Shown here: positions 52,683 through 64,000 of the stretch, one piece after another
Numbering within the stretch: the first letter of the stretch is position 1
How the letters are laid out: every line of letters begins with the position of its first letter
Origin: Gautieria morchelliformis
Taxonomy: Eukaryota > Basidiomycota > Agaricomycetes > Gomphales > Gomphaceae
DNA: 64,000 nucleotides
Assembly: GCA_015179125.1 (NCBI GenBank)
Contig: WHVA01000086.1
Location: forward strand, 186,001-250,000
Direction of reading: 5' to 3'
Made by a program: the position numbers and the translations under genes
Notes under the pieces: model-generated
Told to the model about the DNA's origin: nothing
The model's database searches: none
Seen by the model: only the letters and a program-made list of their open reading frames with translations

Positions 52683-53614
52683 CAGTTGGACCCCCAATAA
52701 TGCATAGCCTTGGTGGACAACCTCATGCATTATTGGGGGTAATGCATTATCACAGAGAGGGTGTCAAAACACTTGAATTGCCCTGAAAAAATCATCAAAA
52801 ATGTCTAAAATATTTTCTAGATTGTTCTAAACAACATGAGTGATAAATGAATCTAGGGTTGATTGTGTAAGCACCTCCTCTCCCTGTTGGTGCAGAACCC
52901 ATGTCAGTTTCGGCAGTGGCTGGGCTGCCTCATCCCATTCTGGACCACTGTGAGCTAGGGCATAGTGCTGCAGTTCGTTAAAATAAAGTAAGACATGCGA
53001 GTAAGAACGATGCAAGAGTGTATATGAACGTTTGTCCTGTGAGCTCGTTGGGGCAAACGGATGGTTACATACAAGGAGTGTAAAGACTTATAAATGTTTT
53101 AGGAACAAAAGGAAGGTAGAACAATAAGAAAAGCGAGAACAATGGGCTTGACAATGGTACATGCAAGCCTTTGATTACATAAGTGGAAACAACGTGTAAC
53201 CAGCTTGTTATAATTCCAACACAATTCCCTTACAGCCTGCAAGGCTTGCTCTGGTGGCATGAGAGGTGGGTGATGATGGCCTTTTAGGTAATCTCTGGAT
53301 AGTGTCTGTCAACCATGATCTAAATGATGTCAATCTTGTCCTTAAAAGTAATATTTGACTGAGACCTCATTTTGGATATTACAATAGCTGAGGATACTGT
53401 CCTTCTATGATGCATTGGCTTCTGTTGGATCACCTTCATGTTCTCGGTAAGATCCTGCTCTTTTGATTCAACCAGTGGCATGAGCTCCGATGGGTTGGCT
53501 GCACAACCAGGCATGACTCGTCCATTATCTGGTCCATCCCATTCCATCTCAGAAGCATCAAGAAGCTCTCTGTTAGAGCCACATACCCATCCAGCTGGTT
53601 TGCTGAGGTCCATA

Positions 53615-54603
53615 TAGTGATGGGCATGGCCTGGCCCAGGCTGAGCTGCCAATAGGCTGGGCCAAGCCAGGCCAAAGCTGTTGGTGCATCCAGCTCCACA
53701 GCCTGGCTCAGGTTTTGCCAGGCCAAAGCTGAGCCAGGAAGCCATGGCCTGGCGAGCGCCTAAATACAAGATCTTCGGTCACAAAAAAGGATATGTTTGC
53801 ACTGGTGAACGACATGTCCACTGTCTACACCAGGCTTGTAGCCTCTAACAGTTTCAATGGTGGCCGTGCTAACCAATATATATTAGCTCAAATGGTGGGC
53901 CTAATATTTTCAACAGTTGGCTAATATCTATTGTAGCAAAAATACACGTCACGTGACGTGCCTGTATTGTGTAGCACTTCGGCCAACATCACCCGTCACC
54001 AACGATGCACAAGACTATTTTCCCTACAGACTTACATCAGCTGTGGATCATGGTTTTGTTCCCTTCCACCTCATGTTGAGCCACGGTTGATGACACCCAT
54101 GTGGAATTTACTGCTTCTGTCAGATCTGCCGTTGGATCTGTTGGAGAGCATGGAATATGCTGTTTTTGGGCTGGGAGATACACCCTATGAGAAGTTCTGT
54201 TGGGCTGCCAAAAAATTGGCCCGACGGCTGGAAAGTCTCGGAAGCAGAGAAATATGTTGGTGAGGCGAGTACGTCCCCCCAGTACTGACATTACGTGAGG
54301 CATTCACAAGATATCTTGATATAAATGGTCCTGCATTGCTCCTTTTTTGACCTCTTATGACACTTTGCTACTGAGGATCTTGAGAGGGACAAATTGCATG
54401 AATTATGCACCTCAGAGGGGCAGGTAAATACATCTCCTTTTCACCGTCCTCTCCCACCAACAGGCCACGGCCAAGCCAAGGCCAAGCCTGAGCTGAGCCA
54501 GGCCAAGTGCTAACAGTCTGGCTCAGGATTTAGCAAGCCAAAGCCAGGGCGAGCCAGGCCAAAGCCACGGCTTTCAGGCCAAGACAGGCTGTGCCCATCA
54601 CTA
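53615..54603. mobile_element. Nested hAT-like element with 8-bp target duplication
   Basis: A 989-bp insertion has terminal inverted repeats TAGTGATGGGCA at both ends (exact over 12 nt) and is flanked by GGTCCATA at 53607-53614 and 54604-54611. An 8-bp duplication and a YAGNG-type terminus are the hallmarks of the hAT superfamily. Subterminal DNA on both sides is rich in GGCCAAGCC / GGCCTGGC words. It encodes no transposase, so it would depend on one supplied in trans. Its middle holds a piece of a host-type diflavin reductase gene. It sits inside the TA-flanked element and is therefore younger. Confidence 0.8.
54045..54423 (+). pseudogene. Captured fragment of a diflavin reductase gene (TAH18/NDOR1-like)
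   Basis: Frame pieces give HVEPRLMTPMWNLLLLSDLP and LESMEYAVFGLGDTPYEKFC followed by WAAKKLARRLESLGSREI, the end of a flavodoxin domain. Next come PPVLTLREAFTRYLDINGP and, in another frame, HFATEDLERDKLHELCTSEGQ from the following FAD-domain linker of the same kind of enzyme. The region between the two parts is missing and there are frame changes and stops, so it cannot be functional. TAH18-type proteins feed electrons to Dre2 in cytosolic iron-sulfur assembly. The intact donor gene is not in this window. Confidence 0.7.
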
Positions 54604-54824
54604 GGTCCATATGCAGAGAGTTTATCCCAGTTTGGGCTTCTGAAGTGCCGAAAGTGCACCTGCAATAATGCATATTATAGTAAAATTTGCCAAATCTGTT
54701 ATGCATTATGCATTATGCAAGGTTCTAAGTAATTTTCTAACTACCAAGCTGGTGGACAACTTTTCTATGCATTATCAGGGGTTATGCATCATTGGTAGTA
54801 TGTGTTATTGGGGGTCCGACTGTA

Positions 54825-56595
54825 TGTGTAACGTGACACCACCATGACACTGTAGAAAGAATAGGTGCTATATTTTAGCTCCAATTGAACTACAGCACAG
54901 TACTGACTTGTACTGATATTTAGACCGCAAAAAAAATTATCTATAGAGGAATTTTGTCATGATGTGGTCAGCAAATTTTGAGATCTGAACATTGCTTTGT
55001 TCATCTGATGTCATCATAAGTGACACACTCCTAAATGTCCCTATTTCTATTTTTCACTACTTTGTGCTTTACCTTTCCATGGCTGGATACTGCAAGTTCT
55101 AACATGCCATTCCTTCCCATAGTAGAGAACCAACGCAGGGGAGGTTCCTTGGTGGGATACGTTGTGCATGTCTTGGCAAAGAATACTCTCGAGAAGAGAA
55201 CTTGTTGATGAAGGACAATCTGTCCTCCCTCCACAGTGTTTGAAGTTTGCATTCCCATTCACTTTTTGCATCCTGCCTTGTCTTGGCAAAGTTGTAGGAT
55301 GGACTCACATACATGATGACTTTCAAGGTCTTCCGGAACAGGTCTTCATCTTTCCCCCCTCCTTTTTATGATGTCTTTGTCTGTGGTTGTTTGTTGATGA
55401 AGGTTGGGTAGAAGTGGTGATCTGATTTGCTTGAAAGTTGTTTGTCCACGGGTGACCAATTTTGCACATATATTCTTGTACTGTATGACAAAGTATCTGA
55501 AAATAAAGCATTGTATTCTGATGTCCTCAACCAACCTTGGTCAGTAACTCCATTACCTTTGACAAGATAAAAAAAAACAAGGAGGCCGTTTTTGAAAAGT
55601 AGTGTACATAATTGATTAAAGAAGAAAAAAAAAAGACAAAGAAAAAAGAAAACAGAGCCTAGTCAAATATGTCTTCGACAAGGGCGACCCCAGCCTCTAG
55701 TATACAATGGCTTCTTGTCACACAGTCACCATGGGCTGGATGTCACATCACCAGTGTTTTTTCTTTTCTTCACACAAGTCATTTGATACTCCACCATCTT
55801 ACTAAGCAGAGCCCATGCTCCTTGCTTCCTACCACCACCACCACCATGCTCCCATGAAATTCCTTCGACTAATAAATAGCTTTGGGCCTTGCTGGCAGGT
55901 TGGGTACTTAGCTATGACAATACCTCAATGACACTGTGAAGCTACAAGCTGCCATCACACCTCCTCCAGACATTTGTATCTCCACTGCTTGACTCAACCA
56001 CCCCATAGAGCTGTTTTTGATGAATGTTATGTATTGAGATTTCCGCAAGTTGGAACTAGAAAGGACAATGGCTTCAACTTATGTGTTGTGCCCCCAATGA
56101 ACTATTGTCCTAAGTATTTCAGTTTGTGAGTTGGAAGTTGGAAAGTATTGAACTAGGCAGAAGTCAGAAGTTGGGTTGGAAGGCGGAAGGCGTAGAGACA
56201 GAGGTCTTGCAAAATTTGCTGTGCTGAGAACAGGAGATAGAGTGAAGGAAATCATGTATCGAAGGCGATTATCTGATTGCAGAATAACGAGCATACATGA
56301 GGGGCTTTTATACAAAGAGCTGAGACAACAGGTAATGGGGTAGTACTAAGCAAATATCTTGTTGTGCCAGCCTGCCTAGGCGGCAGAGCACTTACACAGC
56401 TAGACTCAACCAAATTTTATCACAAAGCGGAGATGGAGCCTACCTCACAAGTCAGTGCGGAGTGACAAACACCTCCGAGGGGGGTGGACCAGTGGGGGGC
56501 AGGGCTCGTCACTGGGTCAGTCGCTTGCGCGAGGTGCAGAATGCCAGGAGTCCCAGGGAGCGAGGGGAAAGGCCCATGCCATTTTTATGTAGAAT
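54825..56595. other. 1.8-kb stretch, no identified gene
   Basis: Low-complexity and AT-rich patches (A-rich at 55560-55660) and short frames around 55031-55534 on both strands. Nothing is recognisable. It probably contains decayed repeats and the lost 5' half of the neighbouring Copia element. Confidence 0.45.
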
Positions 56596-59500
56596 GTGCG
56601 TAATGACCACCATAAGCAGTATGACCTGAGGTCGAATAAAATGATAAAAATTTTTTTTTTTTTGCATATCATGATAAAGCAGTGTGTGATTGGGGTTCCC
56701 CTGACAACACCAGAGGAACATCTTGAAGAGCTGCAACATAGTCAGAGAGTTGATGACAGACCTAGAGAAGCTGAACCAATAATGAGAAGTGAACGGATCC
56801 GTCAACAACAAGAGCAGCCGGTCTCGACAGGTCTCGTAACAAGATCTCAGACTCTGAGACAAGCTGGCACACATATGACTATGCTAGCTTACGAGGACGT
56901 TGAGGACCATAAAGGAAATCTATTCGAACAAGATTTAACCTCCAAGATAGATGGCATCAGTAATTATGAGTTTGCCATCAGTGTGTTTCCAACTGACAAT
57001 CAAAATAATAACAAGGTGCTGGATTTGAATCAGGTTGAACCTAGCGATGCAGACGAAGCTCTGAATAATCCTATGTGGAAGAAAAAGAGTATGAGGCTGT
57101 CAAGGTTGGTTTTTAGGCGTTAATATCGTGTATTAGTGAACACAGCGAATGCCCAAATAACTTGTGCAAATAAGTATGCCGTTCGGCGAATAAGTGAACC
57201 GATGGATGTTCACGAAACAAGAGGGTAGCCCAGACAGGGCTCCCCCTATCTACAGTCGTAGCGAAATAGCTCGCAGCACTTGACGACGTAACGTGCAAGA
57301 TATCGCGGAAGGGCTGTCTAAGTTTCGATGGTCCCTTCGCTGGCAAAGGTGCTCCTTCAGAGCCCTTCGCCAACAGCACAGAAAGTAGTTCGAAGGCTAA
57401 GGTAACGAAGATGAAGTATGAGAACTCACCAGTGATGCCTAAGTCCTTGGCTGGTTGAAGATAGAAATCTTCAAGGGGAGGCTCAAGACGATGATCACAG
57501 CGAGGTCAAGTTTGCACAAGATGGACGACGTATGATAATTGAACTGGGGAATATACATGCAAATGTAAACTACTTATATCGAATGCTCGTACAGTATCAG
57601 CGAATAGGAAAGAGGCCGTCACGAGTCAGGGTTGGATAGGGGTGCGCAGTCATGATACTAAGGAGATGGAATAAACATACAATAGAGTGAGGGAGGGGTG
57701 CGAACATGAAACGACGGAGAGTAAAGGTGGCGAAGGTACTTATGTACGAAACCATGTCTTGGGACCCGCATACATGTCACCCTGCATGGACTCTTCATCC
57801 ACTGGGTTGATCCCACACGACCTATGGAAGGAACGCTCCGCGAACATACTTAGGCCATACGAAAACCCAAAGGGGTTGGATTTAAGAAGATGATGGGCTT
57901 AGTGATGAATCATCACGCCGGGTAAATGGTATCGATCGTATTTGATGGTGTGCCTTGTTGGCGAAATGTGCGAGCAGCGAATAGCGGTTCGGCGAAATGT
58001 GGCGAAGGGTGAACGGAGAGAACATAGAGGAGGCGTGGCCGAAGGGAGGGGCGAAGCCGAGCGAACACGGAGGAGGAGTAGCGAACGAGGGAATGGGGGT
58101 ACCAGGGTGCAGGAAATACATAGGTCATGACAATCCGATTGTCAGAACACCATCGGAAGAGGGCCGAGCAGAGGAGGTGATAGGCCCAACAATGACTGCT
58201 AAGTTAGTCCGCAGACGTCGATTGCTTGTTGACGGCATAGCCATGGTCATTGTTGCGAACAGCGAGAATTGGTTGCCGAACATGACAATGGCGATCGGAA
58301 CAAACATGGAGATGGAGTGACAAATGGTAGGACAGAGCACCTGAATATGAGAAATAAACGCATCATGACAGAGGCCCTAATCGACAAGGGAGTGTAGGGA
58401 TGAGCCAAACCACCTCCTGGAGCCAATATTTTCAGAAATAAATGGGGGTCTACCTTTGGAAACATAATCCAGAAAGGAAACCAATAATGCCTAAATTGAT
58501 AATGGTCACCCAAGGCTTCACACAGAAGTTTGGAGTCGACTATGATGAGACATACTCACCTGTTGCTCAGTTATCATCCCTACAGATTATATGTGCCATT
58601 GCTGCTAGGAACGACTGGCCTATTCATCAAATGGATGTGGACTATGCATACCTCAATGCTACATCACCTCAACCTATTTACATGAAGCAGCTGTATGGAT
58701 ATGAGTCTGGAGACAAAGATGAAGTGCTCCTTTTGAAAAAAGCATTTTATGGCCTCAAGCAAGCTGGAAGGGAATGGTACAAATGTCTAAGTGGTGAATT
58801 TCACAAATTAGGATTCACTACGTCAGCCACAGATGGAGTTGTGTTTTATAGATGTGGTGGAAAGGGGCATGTGATCATTGCAACAGCTGTGGATGACCTC
58901 ACCATCACAGCAGAAAACCAGTCAGTCCTGGATGAAGTTAAATGAGATCTTGCTCAGGTCTTCAGTATGAAAGATCTAGGTGAGATTCATTGGTTATTGA
59001 ACCTCAAAATCGAAAGGGACTGGCAAAGAAAACTATTGCAATTTCACAACCTGTATACATCGAGAAAATCATCAAAAAATTCAATCTCAAAGATGTGAAG
59101 ACTTATGCTATGCCTCTTGATCCAGCCCCTAAATTATCTAAAGACCAATGTCCTTCTACAGAGAGAGGCAAGAAAGCTATGTCGAAATTTCCATACAGGC
59201 AAGCCATAGGATCACTGATATGGGCAGCTGTAGCCACTCAACCTGACATTGCATTTGCGGTGTCAACACTCTCACAGTTTCTCGAAAATCCAGGTGGCAC
59301 ACATTAGAATGCAGTGAAATGTGTTTTTAAATATCTAAAAGGCACAAAGTACTACAAACTGACACTTGGAAGAAATTGAGATGGCTTGATGGGGTACTCA
59401 GATACAGATTGGGGTTCACAGAGTCATAGGTGTTCGTATTTGGCATATTTATTTCAGATTGATAGGGGCACTGTTTCATGGAGTTGTCAGAAACAATCGA

Positions 59501-60228
59501 TAGTAGCCCTCTGATCAACTGAAGCCGAATTCATTGCCCTGACCCATGCAGGCAAAGAAGCTCTTTGGATGCGCCATTTTATTTCTGAAATATTCCAACC
59601 ACTGAACAGACCCGTTCAAGTTTATTCAGACAATCAATCAGTCATTTCAATTACTTATAGCACTCAACAACACAGAACCAAGCATTTCGACATCAGATTA
59701 TATTTCCTTTGAGATATAATCAAAAATCAAGAAGCCAAGCTCGTTTATTTGCCAACCGAACAAATGTTGGCAGATATTATCACTAAAGGACTTCCCAGTC
59801 CTAGAGTGAAGATCCTCAACGAGAAGCTTGGAATATATTAGGCTTGAGGGGCGTGTTGGGTGCATTTATGCCCCTGCACCAAAATCAAGCCAAATAAATT
59901 CCACCATTGGTATTTCTCCAATTTCTTTTCAGATCGTTCCCCTATGATCACTTTATTTTTCAGAATTTTTCAGAATTTTTCTATCAAACAATTGTACTTC
60001 TATTTCGATTTGTTTTTCTTCTTTTTCACAGCCGGCCCCCTTATATAATCATTTCGACGCCCGCTCTACCATGAGCGCTAAAGGGCCGGGTGGCAGTATA
60101 TGCGCAGTGAGACACATTTCTGACCTCTCTCAGTGACAACTAAATTCACTGAGAAAGTGAATTGATTTCTAGTCTATTCTTTTGAGTACCAAGTCCAGTC
60201 CTACTGCCTATAATTCCTGTCCTCTACA
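56596..60228 (+). mobile_element. Decayed Ty1/Copia retrotransposon with 3' LTR
   Basis: A 5' block (56596-57097) carries the integrase-RT linker (VSTGLVTRSQTLRQAGTHM, DEALNNPMWK). The polyprotein resumes at about 58376 with PPPGANIFRNKWG and GFTQKFGVDYDETYSPVAQL (RT), HQMDVDYAYLNA, KKAFYGLKQAGREWYK and VDDLTITAENQS. RNase H follows (QAIGSLIWAAVATQPDIAFA, STEAEFIALTHAGKEALWM, HFDIRLYFL, ADIITKGLP). In-frame stops at about 58943, 59305 and 59378 and a frameshift near 58440 disable it. The 3' LTR is 59851-60228 (TGTTGGGTGCAT...CCTCTACA). Gag, integrase core and 5' LTR are not found, so it is 5' truncated. Confidence 0.85.
57098..58370 (+). repeat. Solo LTR (1273 bp) inserted in the Copia element
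   Basis: It starts TGTCAAGGTTGG and ends CATCATGACA, with GAGGC on both sides (57093-57097 and 58371-58375). Joining the flanks restores the Copia reading KEYEALIDKGV, which confirms the insertion. It belongs to the same family as the copies at 2620-2893 and 8539. Its internal sequence has many GCGAA words and no convincing gene. A lone LTR with intact duplication implies loss of the rest by recombination. Confidence 0.85.
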
Positions 60229-63200
60229 ATAGTGTCGTAGGTCAGAATAAAGATAGACTGCTTTGTAAGGCGGTCAACAATAACTTGAATGGTATCATGG
60301 CCAGATGACTTAGGAAGTTTCTTGATGAAGTCCATGGATATCAAATTCCAGGTTTGTTCTGGGATTGGAAGTTGCTTCAGGAGGCTATAGGGTTTGTGAC
60401 GTTGAGGCTTGGTGTGCATACAGGTGGTGCATGACTTGCAGTAGTCTTGGGCCATCCTGCAGAGGAGTGGCCAAGTGTAGGTGTGTCGGATGATGTTGAG
60501 GGTCTTGTTTTGGCCTTGGTGTCCTGAGAGCGGATGATTGTGGCTTTGCTGAAGTACGCGGAGTTGTAGATCATTTATATCTGGAACATAGATTCAGGAC
60601 TTTTAGTGGAGGAATCCATTGGGATTGAGGGACCATCCAGGACTAGTTGGGTTATCGAGGTGGGTTGTGGAGATGGGGTTGCAGGGAGTGCGCAATGAAT
60701 GTTAGAATGGAGAGACTCAGTGTCCATGATAGAGGTGTGGAGTAGCAGGAATTGCAATGCTGTGGCACGCAGGGACAATGCCAGCTGCTCGGTTGAGAAT
60801 ACCAGGTGGAAGTTGTGCGGGTTGACGCTGGCATAGTTGCTACTTCCCTCTTTTGGGTAGACATCCCAACGTCTAGTGAGTGCGTCGGGTTTTGCTCCAA
60901 GCTTTCTGGGGTGGAATTGGAAATGGATCACCCTGTTGAACTGTGAGAGATATTCAGACCAGTGGACTTGATGGTGAGTCAAAATCTTAGTAGTCACAAA
61001 ATACTCAAGGTTTTTATGATCTGTGACAATGTCAATGGGATAAGTTGGACCTTTGAGGTAGTGTCGCCATATTTTGAAGGCTTCGAAGATTGCGAGTAGT
61101 TCCTTATCGTGGACATTGTAATTGAGTTCGGGGAAGAAAAGGTGCGGGAATGAAAGGTGATCAGATGAATTTCTCCATTGTCGAGTGAGATGATCGAAAG
61201 AATGGCAGCTAGCACATAGTCTGAAGCATCGGTTTTGAGTACAAGCTGGGCATCAGGAATCCAGAAACTGAGGATTGGAGCAGTAGTAAAGGCCACCTTG
61301 AGGGTTTTGAATGCTGAGCAGCATTGCGGAGTGAAATTCCATGGAGCACCCTTCCTGGTGAGATGCGTGAGCAGAACAGTAATGTGGGAAAAGTTATAAA
61401 TGGAATGTCGGTAGAAGTTGGTGAAGCCAAGGAAAGACTGCACATCCTTAACATGTCGGGGTTCTGGCCATTCTTGAATTGCCTTGACTTTGTCCTCCGC
61501 CTTGGTGAGACCTGTTAGAGAGAGGATATAGCCTAGGTATTCGACCATGTTGCAATGCTATTTGCATTTCTCTGCTTTTGCATAGAGGTGGTGTTTGTGG
61601 AGACGGTGGAGTACTTCATGGACATGTTCCGGGTGTTCTTCCGGTGTTGTTGGAATATATGAGGATGTCGTCAATGTAGACTAGAACACATACATTGAGG
61701 AGGTCAGAGAATACGTTGTTCATGAAGCGCTGAAAAGTGGTGGGAGCATTGGTTAGACCCAAAGGCATGACAACCCACTCAAAAGCACTGTAGCGAGTGC
61801 GGAAGGTGGTTTTCCACTCGTCACCTTCTCGGATGTGGACAAGGTGATAAGTGTGCCAGAGGTCAATTTTGGTGTAGATCTTCGCTCTGCGGGGAGTATT
61901 GAGGAGGTTGGAAATGCGTGGAAGTGGATATTTGTCCTTCTTAGTGAGGGCATTGAGTCCGCAGAAATCGATGCAGAGGCGGAGAGATCTATCCTTCTTT
62001 TTGACAAAAAGGACTGGAGCACTGTGCAGAGACAGCGAAGGGCGGATGAAGCCCATGTTGAGGTGTTCATCGACGAACTCATTGAGAGGCTGGAGTTCAC
62101 TTTGAAAAAGGGAGTAGATCGGTCCAAGGGGTGGAGATGTTCCTTCTTCCAAATCTATCTTCAAATCATAAGGTGGATGATCAGCAGGTCTATCAGCTTT
62201 GGCCTTATTGAACATGTCCGGGAAGTTGTGATATTCTTCCGGAACTAATATCACATTGACCTGAGCAGAAGTCGAGGTGGAACGAGCGTTGACTGAAGCC
62301 AAATCGGAGAGGTGAAGCTGAAAGACAGTTGAATCTTCTTGTTGTTGCAACATGCGAAAAGCGGTGGCGGAAGCAAGGGCAATTCGAGGAGCTTCAAGTG
62401 GAGGGGGGGATGGAGTTGCTAACAAGGGACTGGAGTGTGGAAATGAATCCATGAGTGGAGTTGCAGAAGAGGCTTGAGCCATCTTTGTGGATGACGTCGG
62501 AGTAGATGGAAGTTGATCCGGGGTATGGAACTGTATTTGACCCAATGCCCAGTTAATCGACAGATTATACTGGGTGAGCCAATTGTGTCCTAGTACAACA
62601 GAACAGATAGCATCTAGCAGAGTAATGTAAAATGTAACTGTTAGCAACTTGGGGTTATGGCAGGGAAGGTTCGGTAAAGTTCTTAGGAAGCTAGAATCAA
62701 ATACACTCTCTCAGTGAATTTATTGTCACTGTTATATTAATACAATACCTAGAATCAAATACACTACATGATTTTTAGTCAACATGCTATGTAAATATGA
62801 AAGATACTACTCGCCTCTCTCAGTGAATTTATTGTCACTGGGAGAGGAGTACTACTCTGTCTCAGAATGCATATACGTGCACCCGGCCCTTTAGCGCCCA
62901 AGGGCTCGCGTGTCGAAGTCATTTCAAACTCCGCTGGGTGCAGCTGCTTGTGAAAATAGAAATAACAGAATGAAATGGAGAGGTAGAGAGTGACTGGAAA
63001 ATTTTGAAAATAACCAGAGAAGTGAATGCATGGTACAAGAACAATGTGAGAAAGAATTGGAAACCATACAACAAATCGAATATATTATGCTTGATTTTGG
63101 TGCAGGAGCTTGTATGCACCCAACAGTAACTTCATGGGTGTCCCAGTAGCGAAACAGATGGATAGGTCCATGACTTGTGAGATTGCCATGTTGGATGACC

Positions 63201-63999
63201 CATTGAAGAGGCGGAGTGGAATAGTCCAAATGTTGCAGGTAGGAAGCTTATGCTTGAGAACAAAGTCAGAGTTGAGGAAACAATGAGTCAAACCAAAGTC
63301 AATCAATGCAGTAAACGGAGGTGCGGAAATTGTGTCGGAGGTGAGTGGAATCAAGAGGGAGTTGGAGGATGAAAGAGCGGACGCATTGAGTTGAACCTCC
63401 TTAGTTGCATGAATGGGGTCAACACAGCCCTCAGCTCATGTGGAGGCCAGAGGACTGCTGACTATTTTTTTGCATCCATAGCGGAAGTCACTTTGGATTT
63501 CTCTTCTGTCTTTGCTGCATGGCCCTTGGCCTTTGCAGAAGAAGAGGTTTCTCGGGTGCATTCGTGAGCGACATGGCCCCCTTTGCCGCAGAAGAGGCAA
63601 AGATTGTTGTCCATACCATGCTGGCATTCTGCAGGGGTTATTTTTCGAGGTTACAGAGGTTGGTCAGGCTGGTGGGTTTTCCGACACGACAATTTCATCC
63701 TTGATGCGGGATGGTAGGCCCATGTAAGACTGTTGGTGGAGTGTGGCTTCTCCCCATTGGACTCAAGGAGTGAGCTGCTGGAAAGTGACGATGTATTTAG
63801 CTATCTTATGAGTGTCTTTCATACAAAGCTTATAGAGTTCATTTTCCGCATTGGCTTCCATATTGAAAGGTACAAAGTTGTTGCGGAGCTCGGAAACAAA
63901 ATTGGGAAAATTGTCTGCCCAGCCAATGACGGCGTAGGGGTCCATAAGGGCTGGTTCGAAGTAGTCAAGAGCTGTGCCATGCAGGTAAGAAAGGGCATA
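60229..63999 (-). mobile_element. Ty3/Gypsy retrotransposon, minus strand, partial and interrupted
   Basis: From right to left: a gag piece (63945 down, MDPYAVIGWADNFPNFVSEL); zinc knuckle LCLFCGKGGHVAHEC; protease-like ALIDFGLTHCFLNSDFVLKH, with DFG replacing DSG; then RT from 62633 (CSVVLGHNWLTQYNLSINW, LFVKKKDRSLRLCIDFCGLN, FMNNVFSDLLNVCVLVYIDD). A stop separates this from RNase H ([16 protein letters not shown], 61548-60994). An integrase start follows (CTTCMHTKPQRHKPYSLLKQ, SMDFIKKLPKSSGHDTIQVI) and breaks off at 60229 where the Copia LTR begins. The RT palm YIDD is intact, but the stops, the DFG change and two insertions make it non-autonomous. It continues beyond the window. Confidence 0.85.
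62639..63125 (-). repeat. Solo Copia LTR (487 bp) inside the Gypsy element
   Basis: Read on the minus strand it begins TGTTGGGTGCATAC and ends AGTTGCTAACA, with GTAAC on both sides (62634-62638 and 63126-63130). It shares the start, the GGGCCGGGTG-GTATATGC part and other words with the Copia 3' LTR at 59851-60228. Removing it restores the Gypsy frame (GTPMKLL joined to TVTFYITLLDAICS). It shows that this Copia family moved after the Gypsy element had inserted. Confidence 0.85.
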
Positions 64000-64000
64000 A

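Larger units (their letters stand above)
52683..54822. mobile_element. TA-flanked TIR DNA transposon (Tc1/mariner/pogo-like), interrupted
   Basis: The left end reads CAGTTGGACCCCCAATAA and the right end, reverse complemented, CAGTCGGACCCCCAATAA (17 of 18 match). Both are bounded by TA (52681-52682 and 54823-54824), the target duplication of Tc1/mariner/pogo elements. The left end contains its own inverted repeat of CCCCCAATAATGCAT. Without the inner hAT-like insertion it would be about 1.14 kb. Minus-strand frames (for example 52827-53015 and 53320-53614) look weakly coding but match no transposase I can name. It is likely a non-autonomous or decayed copy. Confidence 0.75.

Noticed and set aside
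56648..56662. Poly-T run as a LINE/SINE tail
   Set aside because: No target duplication or retroposon body next to it; a simple homopolymer within degenerate Copia DNA is sufficient.

Overview
This 64 kb window is nuclear DNA of a filamentous basidiomycete, most likely an Agaricomycete. The genes are dense and cut by many short (about 45-65 nt) GT-AG introns. They encode typical fungal housekeeping proteins. Both flanks are packed with transposon families common in mushroom-forming fungi: KDZ-type, DIRS-like, Ty3/Gypsy, Ty1/Copia, and TIR/hAT-like elements. The species cannot be named from the sequence alone.

Layout. (1) 1-10.7 kb is a transposon graveyard. It holds a chimeric Ty3/DIRS-like reverse-transcriptase remnant, a 274-bp LTR copy, a lineage-specific multi-exon ORF set, a coiled-coil ORF, a KDZ-like transposase broken by one stop codon, tandem repeats, a short telomere-like tract, and an RNase H/tyrosine-recombinase remnant of a DIRS-like element. 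(2) 10.9-52.1 kb is a gene block. In order it carries MGS1 (-), a BolA protein (-), a single-pass membrane protein (+), a SNAPC3-like snRNA-transcription subunit (+), MET3 (-), ERO1 (-), RNH202 (-), an RNA-silencing RNA-dependent RNA polymerase (-), CHD1 (-), a large low-complexity protein with a Ulp1-like C-terminus (-), PAN6 (-), VMA16 (+), a CUE-domain protein (-) and an eight-cysteine secreted protein (+). Splice models written for MGS1, BolA, VMA16 and the secreted protein close in frame over the whole gene. (3) 52.7-64 kb is again mobile DNA. A TA-flanked TIR element is split by a hAT-like element with an 8-bp target duplication, and that inner element carries a captured fragment of a diflavin reductase (TAH18-like) gene. 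Next come a decayed Copia element split by a 1.27-kb solo LTR, and a Gypsy element on the minus strand split by a solo Copia LTR.

Functional links. Several neighbours concern genome and RNA maintenance (MGS1, RNase H2 subunit B with a PCNA-binding-like tail, CHD1, RdRP), but the gene order looks like ordinary eukaryotic juxtaposition rather than a cluster. PAN6 and VMA16 are divergent and share a short promoter interval. The most unusual items are the nested hAT-like element with its host-gene fragment, the Ulp1-like protein that lacks a recognisable catalytic cysteine, the apparent frameshift in the SNAPC3-like gene, and the inverted pair of LTR-family ends facing the KDZ region.
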